Source: Armillaria gallica (taxonomy: Eukaryota > Basidiomycota > Agaricomycetes > Agaricales > Physalacriaceae). From it: a DNA stretch of 64,000 nt. Where the stretch lies: the NCBI GenBank assembly GCA_037576215.1, contig JBANDB010000002.1, positions 7,378,001 to 7,442,000 on the forward strand, written 5' to 3'. This document shows positions 9,397 to 21,112 of the stretch, in pieces. The notes under the pieces are model-generated. The model was not told the origin of the DNA. It made no database searches and saw nothing but the letters and a program-made list of their open reading frames with translations. How positions within the stretch are numbered: position 1 is the first letter of the stretch; every line of letters starts with the position of its first letter. A program made the position numbers and the translations under genes.

Positions 9397-12277
9397 TCAA
9401 CAGGAATGTAACGGTTGATCACATTGAATGCGTACCACCCTTAGCATAACGGGTATCGACCTCCTGAGCTCCTCCGCCTTCAACCAATATTCCGGAACAA
9501 CAGGCCAGAAGCCCCTTGGTTCCTGCAGACTTCGCAATCGCCATAGCGTTTCGCGACCTCGTTTGGTTGGGAAGACTTCCTTTCGCAGTTGGCCATTGCT
9601 GAATGTGAGTTCGACTGCTCCATCAGATTTTTGCCTCGGACTCAATGCATTGCGAATGGCGTTGTGTGGTGGCAGATTGCGTAGGGAAGAATATATATCT
9701 GCCGGGCGTAGACCATATGACATGATGGAGGTAATGGACCCACGCTGGAGTAGATCCGAAACGATCATCTCAGCAGCTTCAGCAGCATCATAAACGCTGC
9801 AATATATATCTCTGTTCGCTACCGATGACTGTACGAAAGTCAAGTTCATCACATAGAATCTAATTGTAAGTACGCACCTCTTGCATCCTTGTCATTGCGC
9901 CGAATATTGAACTCAGAAACAATTCTAGATGATGGCTGCCAAGCTTGATAATTACTTCTATCCATGATAGAAAGTATCCACTAAAGAGAGTTCGGATATG
10001 ATCGGAGTCGGCAGCATCGAAACAGCGGATATGCCACAAGGGTCCTAATATTGCATAATCGCGAATATGAGCAGGTACGCGGTTGAGGGATTTGTCGACT
10101 AAGGGACGCCAGGAACTCAGAAACTTGTTCAAGAGGGAGAGACATCGTCGGGCAAGGTTCCTCTCATGATGTCTAACATCGATAAACCAGTTGTCTCTGT
10201 GTCTCTGCGGGTCCAGTAGAAATTCTTTGAAGGATGTGTGCATGAGCTGAATACGGTCCTTCTCAGATGCAAACTCTACAATGCTAGCCACGTTTGAGAG
10301 AGCATAATGGCCCAGGGTGTTGTCTCCATCAAGAACGAGAGCATAAAAATTCTCTGGAGTCAAGCCCGGAGGCGTTTCGGCAACAATGACGGCTCCCAAT
10401 AGAGCACGAACGCAGGGCTTGACTCGAACACTCTCGCTATTTGGATGCCTGTCAGATGCTATGGCAGTAAGAGCTGTTTGATAGAGGTTCGTCATAGGTT
10501 GCATGATATCATGGGGGATATGATCTCCGAGTAGCTCGTAAAGTCTGGATTTGCTCGGAAAATCAGCGATGGATCGGCAAACGACATCGGCCCAAACAAA
10601 CAAGCCGTTCGCCCGTTGAGTCACCTTCTCGACGGCATCAAGGCCATAGCACAGTTCCCGAAATCTTTTTGCCTCGTAGCCCTTCAGATCCCTAGTGTAT
10701 ATATTGGCAAATTGGCGTTCAATGTAAGTTCGGATGTCGCTATAAACCTGTTTTGATGATGTATCCAAAGTGAGCGGCACGACACTGCTAGAATGGCCAA
10801 ATATAGCAGAAATGCGTCTGAGAGACCTGCTAGACACAATGAGTCGCATGAAGGGTAATTCTGGCCCGAATCCTTCAGCAAGAAATCTAAGGATCTCATC
10901 TGATGCATCGCTTTCATCCAGACCATCGATGATGACGACTACGGGGCCTTCCTGAAGCAATTCTGGGATACTCCGCAGTGGTTCGCGAAGCAGCCGGTCA
11001 AACTGGACCCGCGGAGATGGCGGCAAAACAGGACCGATCTTGTGAACGGCCCGAGCAATGGCGCGCCCAATCCTCCCATCAAAAAGGGCGAGTGAATATG
11101 CGATACTGGTGATGAGTTTCGATGAGTCCGTGTACTCGGTGCGATCGTAGCGGATGAAACTACCCAGACGGTCGCGCCCGAATGCAGACGAATTGGAAAA
11201 TTGATGGAGCGTCCCCATAATCGCGCTTTTTCCAGTCCCAGCCACTCCTGTGCACCATAGCATGCCACCGCTGCAATCAGCGATCCAATCCATAACATCG
11301 CTAATTATTTGAACGCGTGTGCCATGCAAGCAGGCCGGTTTGGGATGCAACTGGGTTGGTGGCCGCAGACCTAGGAGCGACTGTTGTATGACTGGAAGTG
11401 TCATTAAGTTTGGGGAGATAGTGATCGATTACGCAACATACCGGGCACATTCACTGCCTCTGCTGCTCCCCAGGCCAGGACGAGAGCATCACTTAATGAG
11501 GAACGTAGCTGCTTAGTCAGGTACTGAAATGCGGCTCCGAATTCGGCGGCCTTTTTCGATAATCTAAATACGTCCACAGCACGCGAATCAAGTGTTCTCG
11601 AGTATCCTGGTGCAACATGAGAATCAAGTATTCTGAGCTATTGGGTGCATACGTACCACCGGCATACCTCTTCGTGTACGTCACTATAAAAAAAGTACAT
11701 TCGTTCGTCTGCTTGAAGAGTGCCTCGTAAACACGCTGGAGGCTTCGATGATTCCGCAAGACCTCATAGCGGCTAGCATGCTCATAAGTCGATAGCATGG
11801 TCTCATACAATTTGATGACAAGCGGATCTGCATTCCGCTTCTTTCGCAATAGCTATGCGAAGATTTAAGAGTGATCAGTACTAGAGATTGTTGAGAGATT
11901 GGGTTACGCACACTAATCCTGACTGATAGGAAATTCCATGCAATGTTGGCGACGGGAAGGAACTGATAACAAGTCATGTCAGTCGAGCGTTCTTTGTGTA
12001 TTAGTGCTATACCCACCTCTGCAAGGGTATCTATCATCTTATTCACCTCAGATATCCGATTTCTCCTGAACGACGGCATTGTAACCTTAGAAGTAACCTG
12101 AGAAAGCTCCGTCGGGTACTTCTTTAAGCCGGTGTTCTCCGAGTGCCGTATTTTGAGTCTCGCCACTACAGATGGCGGTGAGGCATTTCTTATGAGCGAA
12201 ACTACCTTATCTAGATTGGGTGAGCCATGTGAGACGCCTCGTAGTGGAGATGGACGTACAGTCCTCTGCTCCGCCAA
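9397..12277 (-). CDS. NLR-like STAND NTPase B (NACHT domain, no repeat domain)
   Basis: Start at 12277 (MAEQRTVRPSPLRG). N-terminal exons run through MIDTLAE, PVANIAWNFLSV and DPLVIKLYETML, then KAAEFGAAFQYLTKQL. A phase-matched intron joins these to the 514-codon main exon (9,860-11,40x). That exon has Walker A GVAGTGKS (near 11,225-11,250) and Walker B VVVIIDGLDESD (near 10,915-10,945). It also has the conserved ANGLFVWA segment and an LMHTSFKEFLLD motif typical of fungal NACHT proteins. A last exon (9,397-9,852) carries a DAAEAAEMIVSDLL segment and the motif LRPADIYSSLRNLPP shared with gene C. No WD40, ankyrin or TPR repeats follow. A 176-bp block (10,983-11,158) is almost identical to gene C. 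Appears intact. Confidence 0.85.
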
Positions 12278-13173
12278 ACATATCAGTCACCGATATCTGC
12301 GTGGTACCAAGAGGTACATCGAGGAAATGTTTGTGACGATATAACGTGAAATGTACAGTGGTAGATGCATCGAAGGAACTTGAGCGGTAAAATATATCTC
12401 AGACAACACCCTTCCTCATGATGAGTTCGCTCACATTTTCAAATTGAGATTCCATTTTGCCACTGAATTGGCAGGTTCCACTTTGAAAGGATCGGTTTTG
12501 TAATTGACCTTTTTATCGATAGAAATTTGGATAAACACTATGGCGGTCTCGGGAGGCCGAAGCTCTTGCACTTCTAAGTCTAGTGCGTGTTAACAGCGAC
12601 AGCTCTCTCGCAGGATCGGTAACACGAACCCTGAATAAAGTGGTGCCTGTAGATAATGAGATGCATGTTGGTTAAGAGAATTGTATCAAATAGTTACTTT
12701 GGACCTTCCGACATCCTGGAGAACCTTGCAGCGTGTTTCCTGACGACGGTATGAAGACAAGGCACACGCCTTCATCATTGACATCATGATGAATCTGCGG
12801 CTAAGCTTCGGCTCAGTCACGTGCACTGGCTAGTAGTACAGGGCGTTGAGGCGCTGTTGAGGCTGTAGAGTAGACGTGATAGTTACTAGCGGTCGTCGTT
12901 GACGACTCCGATACCTTGCTAGTTGGCGGTTGTCAAATATGCTACCTTTTCTTCAAATGGATTATTGGATCAATGATATTTTATTTGTAGGAGATCATAT
13001 TCAATGAAATAACCTGTACAAGTTCTCACAGTGACAAAGTCAGTCACGATAGTACCACGGAATAGAATATCATAGGCCCTCCCATCCATGCCCCAACAAC
13101 ACCAATCTTCTATTCGGCGACTCCTGATCCAACCACATTGGGAATAGTGATCGCAACGGTATGCGCCGACGGG
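12278..13173. other. Upstream region of NLR-B and 3' side of the next gene
   Basis: No ORF or RNA gene is supported. The 900 bp should contain the promoter of NLR-B (transcribed leftwards) and the terminator of the minus-strand exon ending at 13,174. No distinct motif could be assigned. Confidence 0.4.
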
Positions 13174-13479
13174 TTATAACTTAAGCGTCGGCGCAGTGAA
13201 CACCCCAGCATCCAGGTTCAGCATCGCAGCAATTGGTGCAAGGTAAACCTTCCTCCTGCCAATATCCCCGACTGCACCTGCAGATGTGGAAGAGGATGAC
13301 GTCATAGTCTCATACGAGCCGAAATTTGGTCCTTTGGATGCGGCCATTGAATGTCCGGAAAAGTCTGGAATGTAGTCAGCAAAGTACCCGTCCCAATATA
13401 CTATCGGATCATGAAGGAATGATGCCGATGTGGACTTGCGTTGGACCAGATAGACTGGCGTAACAGAGTCGGAGGAGTG
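13174..13479 (-). CDS. C-terminal exon of an unidentified protein
   Basis: A clean 102-codon minus-strand exon starts after a tctccag acceptor and ends in TLKL-stop (13,176-13,174). The protein has a conserved look: LHDPIVYWDGYFADYIP, then FSGHSMAASKG, a short Ser/Thr-rich linker, and GRRKVYLAPIAAMLNLDAG. No family was recognised. The 5' exons would lie to the right, perhaps in 13.5-14.3 kb, but no continuous model could be built. It may be a functional gene whose other exons I cannot place, or a remnant. Confidence 0.5.
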   Translation of the reverse strand, partial: HSSDSVTPVYLVQRKSTSASFLHDPIVYWDGYFADYIPDFSGHSMAASKGPNFGSYETMTSSSSTSAGAVGDIGRRKVYLAPIAAMLNLDAGVFTAPTLKL

Positions 13480-13835
13480 CTGGAGATGTCACAGATGTGA
13501 TGACCTCGGGAATCGAAGGAAGCGCGTTAAGACCAGAGCCATCTGCCGCTCGATGAAGGGTTCCTAGAGGAGAGTAACCTGAACGAAGCCTGCATTTTGA
13601 CCGGTGTATGCGTCTATGGGCTGCAATTGTGGTTGGTTTTGTCTGCGATCCGTATCCTCATCCGGAAAATATAGACTTCAAGAAATGTGCATTGCGCAAC
13701 GACAAAAGCACAAAAGTACTGCCAAGAGCGTTGATGACAGATCAGACTAAAGTTCAAACAATCGGAGAACAATGCATACCCTCGGTCCGCAACAGATTTT
13801 CCTCCAGTAACCACCAGGCGGGCTTCTCAGATGGA

Positions 13836-14280
13836 TCAGAGAGTATACGTGATGATGCTACAAGCACCGTAGTACTCGAAGAAAAATTTACCTGTTCCTG
13901 CTCTCCTAGCAAGGCCGGTACGTCGTCTTCCACGTCTCTGAGAAACCTTCGCTCCCTTATCCACGCCAAGCATGCCTGTGTCCTGGAATGAAGGCCATAT
14001 CGACAACCAACACCCGCAACGATGAGTAGGTTTTCCGTCTCCAAATGATAGAGTATTCAAAATAACAACAAAACGGCCCTCAGGACTCGCATCGAAATTT
14101 TCGTTACTCGGTGCTCGACCTTGACTAGGAGATCCCGGCCAATAACGCTGAAGTCCTTGATCAGCCTCCGGAGCTCGGAGCTGGTCAACACGAGGTAGGC
14201 GAGCGTGCGCACGGGCGCGTAGCTGCGAGACCGTTTTAAGCTCATGCTCAGAAAAAAGGCGGCATCGACACATACCTGTA
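13836..14280 (-). other. Possible exons of a minus-strand gene
   Basis: Two coding-like segments are readable on the minus strand: SSELRRLIKDFSVIGRDLL at about 14,130-14,190, and ACLAWIRERRFLRDVEDDV followed by PALLGEQEQ and a gtaaat donor at about 13,890-13,985. The DFSVIGRDLL phrase recalls a widespread uncharacterised fungal family, but I cannot confirm it. They may belong to the same gene as the exon at 13,174-13,479. Frames break between them. Confidence 0.3.
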
Positions 14281-15655
14281 CCGGCGTCTCTTTGCCATAC
14301 CGATACCTTTGGCGTCCCCCAGACTTATGCCCTACATGTCTACTTCCCTCATCTGCCGTATCTGTTCTTGTATGAGTTCGTCATATCCTTCTCCCGTATC
14401 ATATAGCGCAGTGTTCTGAGGATCTCTTGTATGTTGGGCGAGCTTCTAGCCATCCTTCGAGAGCAACGAGGTATTCACGGGCAGGTCGTCAAGCGCGTAG
14501 CTAAGCTATGAGTCGACCTCTTCCCCCAGTGGCAGCTGTAGTTGTTGTAGAGCCTGAATATTTGAATAGTCGTATATAGCTCGAGCTACGCAAAATATCG
14601 GCATATACATCCCGCCTAGCGCAAAACATACCTCTCTCTCAGTGTCGGCCCCTTGGATACCTTGTTAAAGGGTTGATGACGTTGCCCTGTCTAGCACCGA
14701 GGATATCTGTCACGTCGATTTTCGAATCCTCTCAGATCAAAGACAGGCATTGGAAGTGAAAAGGCATGACATCATTATTGCGTACCAGTCCTGCTGTATG
14801 CTGCCTCCGGCGAGGCTTGGCCTATTAGAAGAGGGACAGGTCTATGTGGAATAAGAAGAAAATAGCGGGCGCCGGTGAAGAGAGCGAGCAGTATCGGGAA
14901 ATGAATGACTCAGCAGAATACCAAAAGGGCAGACAGCATAGCCACCCTAAATAGTTGCAAAAGCAAAGACCAAATCCCGCATATACTTATACCCAGGACT
15001 CGGAATTCCGGGTTCTGTGAACTCGCCTGGCGAAGATACGGTGACGGCAAGCATGCTTCCTCAAAAGAACGCAACGGTGACAGGACTTACCACGATGGAC
15101 CCTGTCTTCTCACACGGCTAAGGTTTGTCACATGCGATGAGCGCTTGCCCTTGTTCTCAGGTTACTGTCAGTGGCATCGGACCCCCCCTCTCCAAGTTAC
15201 CCCAGGATGTCGGAACGTCAGAGGTAAGTCTTTGCATAGTATATTTCAGCTCGAGTCTCATTTAACTTTAGTTGTTGTGTCATCAAGGGTTCGTCCTCAC
15301 CTTCCACGATATCGTCCGCCTCTAACATGCACCAGACGTGGAAGTTCTCGAGCTCTTGCCTTGCAAAGAAGAGATCCGAATCTATATGCGGATTGCTATC
15401 GCTGGAAAGATCGCCCACAGAACTGGTCTATTTGAGCTGGACACTAGTACATCGGTACCCAAATGGACTGTCAATATAAAACCGTAAGTGAATATATATC
15501 AGAGGGAAGAGCGTTGTCTGACAATACGCACAAAGAATTTTTGACGCGTCGACGGTTGTAGATTTTAAGCTTTGTCGTCCTCGTAAATATTGGCGCGATG
15601 AATGTCTTGGTACCGCGCGGATATCAGTTGCCGATATGTTTAACGAAGAAGGAAA
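14281..15655. other. Intergenic, no gene recognised
   Basis: Only short ORFs with no motif or duplicated counterpart. A plus-strand ORF at 14,905-15,435 and a minus-strand ORF at 15,218-15,418 overlap each other and look like chance. The promoter of NLR-C should lie near the right end. Confidence 0.35.
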
Positions 15656-18416
15656 TTGTGCGCCCATCTTCACTATGAAGCGTCGCACGTAGCTCACATA
15701 ACTTTAGATACGACACTGTTGAGTCGTAGTTCATCTCCATCTTCAGGGACGAAGATCAAGATATCATACTCGGAAACTACTGACTTCGATGAAAAGCTCG
15801 CGACCGAGTTCGTCAACGCCACTGCTAGGCCTACAGAGATGTCAAAGAAAATCAGTTGGATGCTTGAGCGTTTAGTACCTATAAAAGGGACGATAGATGC
15901 ACTTGCAGAGGTGAATCAAGGATCACAGGACCCATCCCACCATCCAGCTGATGTGGCATGTTACTAGCTCCATCCCGCTGCAAGGATTGCATGGTGTTTC
16001 CTGTCTCTCGGTATTGAAGTATGGAACCCACTCCTCAGTCCTGTTCGCTTTTTAATCATTCGTGCAGCAATTGCAGAAGCAGTCAGATACGGATGCAGTC
16101 GTCATCGATCTATATGAGACGATGCTATCGACACATGAACAGGCAATTCGTGATGAGGTCTTTCGGAACCGCGAAAGGTTCCTTCCTGTTTATAGAGAAC
16201 TCTTCAAACAAATTGTCGAATGCACGTTCTTCATCTCGGGATACACAAATAGAACTTATCTTGGTAAGTTGGTATATTGTACTGTGCAACGAAAAAGACC
16301 CTGACTATTCTATCTCGAAGGTGCGCTAGTGGGACATATCTCGAAGAAAGAAGCTGTCAACAAGGCCGCAAAGTTCCAGAATGGGTTTAAGAGTTTGACT
16401 GAGCAACTCGGTGTCAGTATTGCGAAAGAGACTCTAGTCGTGGCCCTGCGGAATGAACAGAAATTTGACAAACTCAAAAGAATTATGACAAAGACTCTGT
16501 CGGTCGTTTTACGGACTAAAGACAGTGTCGACGAGCTCAGTATGCCCCATATTTTATCATTGCCTTCCTAAAACTAAATACGATGCTCAGCCATGCGAGT
16601 ATTACTGCATGATACATTACCGGCTCACCAGCGGGAGCCCAAGTTGAGGTGCCTAGAAGGCACCCGTGTCGAAGTGATCAATGATGTCATGTATTGGATC
16701 GCAGAGTGCCGTGGTGGCATGTTATGGTACACTGGGGTGGCTGGAACTGGAAAGAGCTCGCTTATGGGGACGCTATGCCAGGTCCTCAGTTCTGAATACG
16801 CGTGCGGGCGCAACCGTTTGGGTAGCTTCATCCGCTACGATCGCACCGAGTACACGGACTCATCGAAACTCATCACCAGTATTGCATATTCACTCGCCCT
16901 TTTTGATGGGAGGATTGGGCGCGCCATTGCTCGGGCCGTTCACAAGATCGGTCCTGTTTTGCCGCCATCTCCGCGGGTCCAGTTTGACCGGCTGCTTCGC
17001 GAGCCGCTGCGGAGTATTCCAGAACTGCTTCATGAAGGCCCTGTGGTCATCATTATTGATGGCTTGGACGAATGCGACACATCGACTGACATCCTCGGTG
17101 TCCTTGTTGAAGCATTCGGACCAGAATTGCCCTTCATGCGACTCATTGTGTCTTGCAGGGAGGTGGAACGGATCTCTCGTGTATTCATGCCAAAACTCCA
17201 TCACGCCAGCATCTCCCGAGTCGTTTTGGACACGTCGTCGAAGGATGTCAATAGTGACATCCAAAAATATATTGCTTTCCGCTTTCGCCATATATACGCC
17301 CTTCTGGTAGAACGTGCTAAAGAGGTGAACAGATTTCATCAGCTGCGCTCAGAGGATGATGCAGTCAAGGAGTTGGCTCAACGAGCGAAAGGCTTGTTTA
17401 TTTGGGCTGTTGCTGTCTGCACATTCCTCGAACAACTACCCAGCGAAGCCAGACTAGAAGCGCTTCTGGGGAGTCGAATCCCCGATGACGCTATTCAATC
17501 ATTAACAATGCTCTACCGCGTAGCTCTAGATCTCATAGTGACTGAAGGTCAAGAGAACTTGGAGAACGCGGACATCAGACGTTGTATTCGTGATCTATTG
17601 GGTGCCATTGTCGTAGCAGAAGTGCCTCCTGGTTTGACTCTGGAAGCAATCGGTGCTTTGGTTCTCAAACCGATGGATCCTGCGGGGAAAACTGTTTACT
17701 CGAAGCTAACCAGTGTCGTAGAAATGAGCTCGGAGCAAAAGGTCCTCCGGTTGATGCACAAATCGTTTGATGATTTTCTTCAAGACAAGAATAGGAGCGG
17801 GGAGGAATGGTTTATTGACGTCGAAGAACACAAGAGGAACCTCGCTAGGGTGTCCTTGTCGTCGCTGATCATTTTTTTACGGTGTTCCTGGCAGCCGAAT
17901 GCCACTAAAGATGTTCCAGCGCAGCAGTGTCGTGATCGAATTCCTGCTCATATCTGTCATTACGCTGTGCTGGGACCAGCGTGGCACATTAACTCTTTTA
18001 ACTCTGATGACTTTGGTGCAATTGAAGTCCTTTTTGGCCAGCACTTTCTATCGTGGTTGGAGGTGATTGTCACGCTCGGCACCCGGTACTTGAAACAATT
18101 TCGTAACTGTATCTATGATGTGAAGTATTGGATACAAGAAGTAGGTGATGAGCCATGACCATTTTATTTCATGTGCTAACTTTGCTCGAAGATCGCGCAA
18201 GCCGGCAGCAATCTTCGTTTTGGCATCGATGATGCTGTTGAAGCTGCTGACAAAATCATCTCGTCGCTGCTTGATCCGGATGCGGCGGAATGTGATTTGT
18301 ACAATCTCCATCCGGCAGATATCTATCCTGTTCTCAAACTCCTTCCCCCTAAAAACGTCATTCGGAAACGTTGGGAGCAACACCAAAACCTTAATATATC
18401 GGCAGTGTCACGGTAG
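15656..18416 (+). CDS. NLR-like STAND NTPase C (NACHT domain, no repeat domain)
   Basis: Exons read: an N-terminal exon ending GTIDALAE; a 17-codon exon (LHPAARIAWCFLSLGIE); an exon with VIDLYETMLSTHEQA and LPVYRELFKQIVECTFF; an exon starting GALVGHISKKEAVNKAAK; a 521-codon main exon; and a final exon (IAQAGSNLRFGIDDAVEAAD to NISAVSR) stopping at 18416. All junctions have GT..AG introns of about 50-55 nt with matching phases. The main exon has Walker A GVAGTGKS (16,734-16,757), Walker B VVIIIDGLDECD (about 17,040-17,075), AKGLFIWA and LMHKSFDDFLQD. The start codon at 15656 is provisional. It is paralogous to B in the opposite orientation, with the shared 176-bp tract at 16,827-17,002. No C-terminal repeats. 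Appears intact. Confidence 0.87.
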
Positions 18417-18733
18417 AACTACTTCCTTTGCCAAGAGGCTCACAAACTCTGCGGGTACTCGTACCTCACGTCAATCATATAGGAAGGATGATGGACATGG
18501 GTGGCAATGGGTCGGCTTCCACATGGCGCAGACATTTTGAAGAAAGTGGCCAGTGCATTGCGCACTTGATTAACAACTACCCAACTCTGTCTGGGGATCT
18601 TTCGAACTATTACATAGTTTATTCGGATTTGTTGTGTATTTCATTAGCTGCTCAAATCCACTGGACCACCACACATCATTAAGCGGTACCGTGGTTATGA
18701 AGTGATGCTGGTTTTCCACGGGTTACTATGTCA
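18417..18733. other. Gap between NLR-C and the membrane-protein gene
   Basis: The two genes converge here, so this short interval probably holds both 3' ends. A plus ORF at 18,428-18,682 has no recognisable content. Confidence 0.4.
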
Positions 18734-19192
18734 TTACGCAGCCTTTCGCTGGCGTACTTGTCGAGTCAACATTCTCCTCACGGTCCACAGGAAAAGCGGG
18801 AGTGTGAAGAGCGAGATGACCGTCCATGTGATGGGAACGCTGCAATGGCCAACTAAGCAAATGGTCAGCGCGAGCAGCATCGCAAAGAGGAGCACACCTA
18901 CGCTGTTTGTTTGTGCCAGACAGAATACAGACAGGATACCATGGACTGCGCACGAAACATTATAGAACGCATAGGTGTGGGTGTGCGGATAACTTCGATG
19001 GTCATGAGCATACTGCGATGTTGGCTGAAAAGGACATCAGTCAGCTATTGAAGAGAAAGATAGGGACACCAACGTAGTAAAGATACAAGTAATTATGAAG
19101 AAAGACATATACATGGGCATCAAGAGCGTGATCCTAGCTCCACGGAGAGCATGCCAAGCATCCAGGAGATCACGCAGCCGGCGGAGCCGAGT
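18734..19192 (-). CDS. Multi-pass membrane protein, C-terminal exons
   Basis: Two minus-strand exons join in phase. Exon 19,192-19,070 starts after a ctctcag acceptor and encodes TRLRRLRDLLDAWHALRGAR followed by a transmembrane segment (ITLLMPMYMSFFIITCIF). A 45-nt gtgtcc..ttttcag intron follows. Exon 19,024-18,734 begins PTSQYAHDHRSYPHTHTYAF and then has two or three hydrophobic segments (GILSVFCLAQTNSVGVLLFA, LLALTICLVG, VISLFTLPLFLWTV). It ends with a basic tail RRMLTRQVRQRKAA and a stop. The family was not recognised. Upstream exons were not found with confidence. A perfect hairpin lies 19 bp upstream of the first exon, within the presumed intron. Confidence 0.55.
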
Positions 19193-19210
19193 CTGAGAGG
19201 AAAGGTTAAT

Positions 19211-19246
19211 AGAAAGTGAGCGAGCTTCTTAGCTCGCTCACTTTCT
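19211..19246. repeat. Perfect 16-bp stem, 4-nt loop palindrome
   Basis: agaaagtgagcgagct, loop tctt, then its exact reverse complement agctcgctcactttct. It is flanked by ttaa on both sides. It sits in the predicted intron or 5' side of the membrane-protein gene. Confidence 0.9.
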
Positions 19247-19249
19247 GTT

Positions 19250-20690
19250 AAGGTCGACCTGGAAGGAGCGGCTGGCGGTAGAGTAGAAGAGGGAGGACCT
19301 ACGTCCACGAGGAAGACTAAGGTGCGGAGATGAGGCTAATATCCCGCTCGCTCGCAGTAACTATAACACGTATTACAGATTACGGAGGGCACCTCGGGGT
19401 CACCCTCAGAGGTGAGGATCTCACTTGGTGAACCGTCAACTCGAACTCTTTCGGGGGAAAGCGGTAAAGGACAGGAGACAAGCAAGGCGCTGGACAAAAG
19501 CGGTCCTTAGGAGGAGAGCGCACGTTCCGGAGTTATCTTCCTGCCTGCCTAGACAGTTGGGCGCGCGCCATGAGGCCGTCACCCTGAGGTTGCTGTATCT
19601 TTCTCGGTCGTGAAGATGAATTCTGGGAAGCCGAAGTCTGCGAGAAGGGTTCACTTCCAACTGCCGACGTGGACCGCTTTGGGGAGGTACATTGGCTGGA
19701 GATTCGTCCTTTACAAAGGGTAGCATAATGTGGTGAGACAGGATCTGGTATGGCGAACAGCGCTCGATGACATAGATGCCGTTGAGAGGGAGGCCCAAGC
19801 ATTCATTTCGCGCTCTGTCCGAACGAGGTCTTGAAAAAGTTTCAAATTCCAGATCGAACACGGCCCTCCCGTTACTCGAAATATAACTTCGCTCAGGTTA
19901 CAGCAGAAGATTGAAGCGCCATTCAGAACTATTATAACTATTCTGTTTCAGCAACCATTCCATCAAACGAGCAACGACTATACCTTCGTTTTCTGCGACA
20001 AACGAGGCTTAAATAGTATCAATATCGCAACAAGGAAGTCCTTGAAGCATCACGAAAGCGTGATATCAATCCGCTCTCATTTCAATACGACGAAGCTAGT
20101 CGCTTGAAGAGTGGTAAAGAGTGGATATCTGCGTCAGACCGAGTGAATGCGACACATACACCTAACTTCGTAAGCTCAAACTCACCACCGAGCGCAAAAA
20201 CGTCACTGAATTCAGCTTCTTCATCTTCCAAGACCAAAGAACCCCTGCAGGAGTCACGCAGCCTCCGACTTTGGAACCTTAGTTCATATTCGCGTTCCGT
20301 AGTCCTCGTACTGCGATTATTCAGGTTATATGTTTTCTTGAGTCCCAGTAAGGATCTCGAGGGGTAGTAGTAAGCCGACCTTACATCTCGTCCTTTCCAT
20401 TTTCAAAGCTGACTTCTACGCGTTTCGCCTTTCGAAATCCAAACCTCTGACAGGGTCGAGGTTGACTGCATACAAAGGACAAAGGACTGGTTCTTCGTCA
20501 ACGAGAGAGATGTGATTACAGAGGATGAATGGTGTGTTTTCTCCCCTGAAATAGCGACCATTCGATATTCAGTGCTGTTGGTGTACATCAGGGATTCAAA
20601 ACCGTCATCCATGAACGTATGAAAATCCAGAATCCATCGCCAACAACAGCCATAACCACGGACTGCAAGGGTTCAGTCATGACGGCAAAG
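19250..20690. other. No convincing gene
   Basis: Several overlapping ORFs of 60-140 codons occur on both strands with no recognisable domain and no duplicated counterpart elsewhere in the window. Confidence 0.35.
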
Positions 20691-21112
20691 GGGTAGTGCC
20701 CGAGGAAAGACCAAGGTCGGACACCAAAGTCACCGTTGAGCCCTTAAGCAAGAATGCCATCGCCCTTGAACCTAACAGACGCGTTCGCAAAACTGTCGTC
20801 AACGTCTCCGATTTAACGGACGGAAGATACACCTTGGACCCACGATGCGCTGCTGACTTCGCCAGGACCACCAGCCTGTCGAGGAATAGACGAAAATCGC
20901 CTAGGTCGGCGTCGAACGCACTGAGCGCAGACTCATTCGAGGGCATGCCTGTCGATTCTCCGTCGACAGCGACCAGCGTCACCTCTGCAACCTCTTCCTC
21001 CTTTGCCCAGGCGAAGAATCACCATCAATGCCACTTATTCACGCTAACGAGAGTATGCCGCCGCCGAGGATTGACAACGCGCACTCTCTTACCCACAATC
21101 GTCCAAATTGAG
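20690..21112 (+). repeat. Ser/Arg-rich repeat family, copy at 20.7 kb
   Basis: The plus-strand reading includes RRKSPRSASNALSADSFEG and PVDSPSTATSVTSATSSS. Related, broken sequence lies at 24,600-24,960 and a short piece at 4,080-4,200. This looks like duplicated exons of a low-complexity protein that have decayed. Confidence 0.45.

Noticed and set aside
16890..17339. 149-codon minus-strand ORF opposite NLR-C
   Set aside because: It is the antisense shadow of the conserved NACHT exon, and a similar shadow appears opposite NLR-B. No motifs of its own.
18048..18386. 112-codon minus-strand ORF
   Set aside because: It lies opposite the last exons of NLR-C, whose sense reading is conserved with NLR-B.
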